From positions 2,126,432 to 2,190,431 of the forward strand of contig NZ_CM001403.1 in the NCBI RefSeq assembly GCF_000166195.2: 64,000 bases of DNA. Direction: 5' to 3'. Below, one piece after another: positions 63,812 to 64,000 of this stretch; the first letter of the stretch is position 1; every line of letters starts with the position of its first letter. The notes beneath the pieces are model-generated. The model saw nothing but the letters and a program-made list of their open reading frames with translations. It did no database searches and was not told the origin of the DNA. Both the position numbers and the translations under genes were made by a program. Source of the DNA: Mucilaginibacter paludis DSM 18603 (lineage in GTDB: Bacteria > Bacteroidota > Bacteroidia > Sphingobacteriales > Sphingobacteriaceae).

Positions 63812-64000
63812 GTTCTTTATCTTCTGCCTCCGGTAAAACTTTGTTTTGACGAAAAGATGCAGCATATACAGACGGGAGAACATTATACTCATCCTTGAAC
63901 AGCTTTGTGAAATATTTGGGGGTATTAAAGCCCACTTCGTAGCAGATCTGGCTTATAGTCATCTGGCTGTTTTCGAGCAGGTACACCGCTTTTTTTAACC
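63807..64000 (-). CDS. AraC-type DNA-binding domain (3' end only), PUL regulator
   Basis: Partial gene entering from the right edge; the last 64 codons are visible and end with TAG at 63807-63809. They form the second AraC helix-turn-helix: RLKKAVYLLENSQMTIS, then QICYEVGFNTPKYFTKLFKDEY. The C-terminus ends EAEDKEQ. Placed directly upstream of SusC and in the same direction, it probably controls the PUL. It may be the C-terminal end of a hybrid two-component system or of a smaller AraC regulator; the missing part would tell which. Confidence 0.85.
   Translation of the reverse strand, partial: LKKAVYLLENSQMTISQICYEVGFNTPKYFTKLFKDEYNVLPSVYAASFRQNKVLPEAEDKEQ

Noticed and set aside
1..64000. CRISPR arrays, rRNA or tRNA genes
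   Set aside because: No regular repeat-spacer pattern, no rRNA-like stretch and no cloverleaf with TTCGA-type loop was noticed in the intergenic regions.

Overview
The window looks like a Sphingobacteriaceae-type Bacteroidota chromosome, probably Mucilaginibacter-like. This is inferred from a SusC/SusD polysaccharide-utilisation locus (PUL), lipoproteins and glycoside hydrolases with Bacteroidota-style signals, TAnnTTTG-type promoter elements and GC-rich dispersed intergenic palindromes. The species assignment is inference.

Region 1 (1-6.4 kb): the 5' part of a glucuronoyl esterase (CE15) runs off the left edge. Next comes a large YobI/KAP-like membrane P-loop NTPase, lying alone between two same-orientation copies of a palindromic repeat, and then a small secreted ankyrin protein.

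Region 2 (6.9-18.9 kb): a heavy-metal efflux block. It holds a CzcC/TolC - CzcB - CzcA operon, a small secreted protein, a Bbp2-type outer-membrane porin, and a divergent NtrC-type response regulator / histidine kinase pair. Sigma-54 (-24/-12) promoter matches and distal inverted repeats suggest that this pair controls the porin and itself.

Region 3 (18.9-26 kb): mixed housekeeping and stress genes: a membrane protein between two more repeat copies, an AraC regulator, a rhodanese, an Acg-type nitroreductase, a small outer-membrane protein, and a divergent NmrA-type reductase / HxlR regulator pair with a clear operator.

Region 4 (26-32.7 kb): a solitary GH115 alpha-glucuronidase, a two-gene unit (inner-membrane anchored protein plus PQQ-type beta-propeller lipoprotein) and two small hypotheticals.

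Region 5 (32.8-64 kb): one long leftward PUL. In transcription order it has an AraC-type regulator (partial, right edge), SusC, SusD, an IPT/TIG surface glycan-binding protein, a BACON-GH5 lipoprotein, a second GH5, GH42, GH39, GH3, an inserted ISAs1-family element, a GH2 beta-glucuronidase-like enzyme, a second GH42, a parallel beta-helix/PDZ protein broken by one in-frame TGA, a GH29 alpha-L-fucosidase with discoidin modules, an L-rhamnose/L-fucose mutarotase, another GH2, and a three-domain esterase. SusC/D, the IPT glycan-binding protein and BACON-GH5 resemble the core of known xyloglucan loci. The galactosidases, fucosidase, GH39 and multi-esterase suggest a fucosylated, galactosylated, acetylated hemicellulose such as xyloglucan. 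No GH31 alpha-xylosidase is present in the window.

The most notable items are the triple-esterase fusion, the nonsense-split beta-helix enzyme, the IS element inserted in an older palindromic repeat inside the PUL, the dispersed ~125-bp inverted-repeat family, and the sigma-54 metal-efflux regulon.
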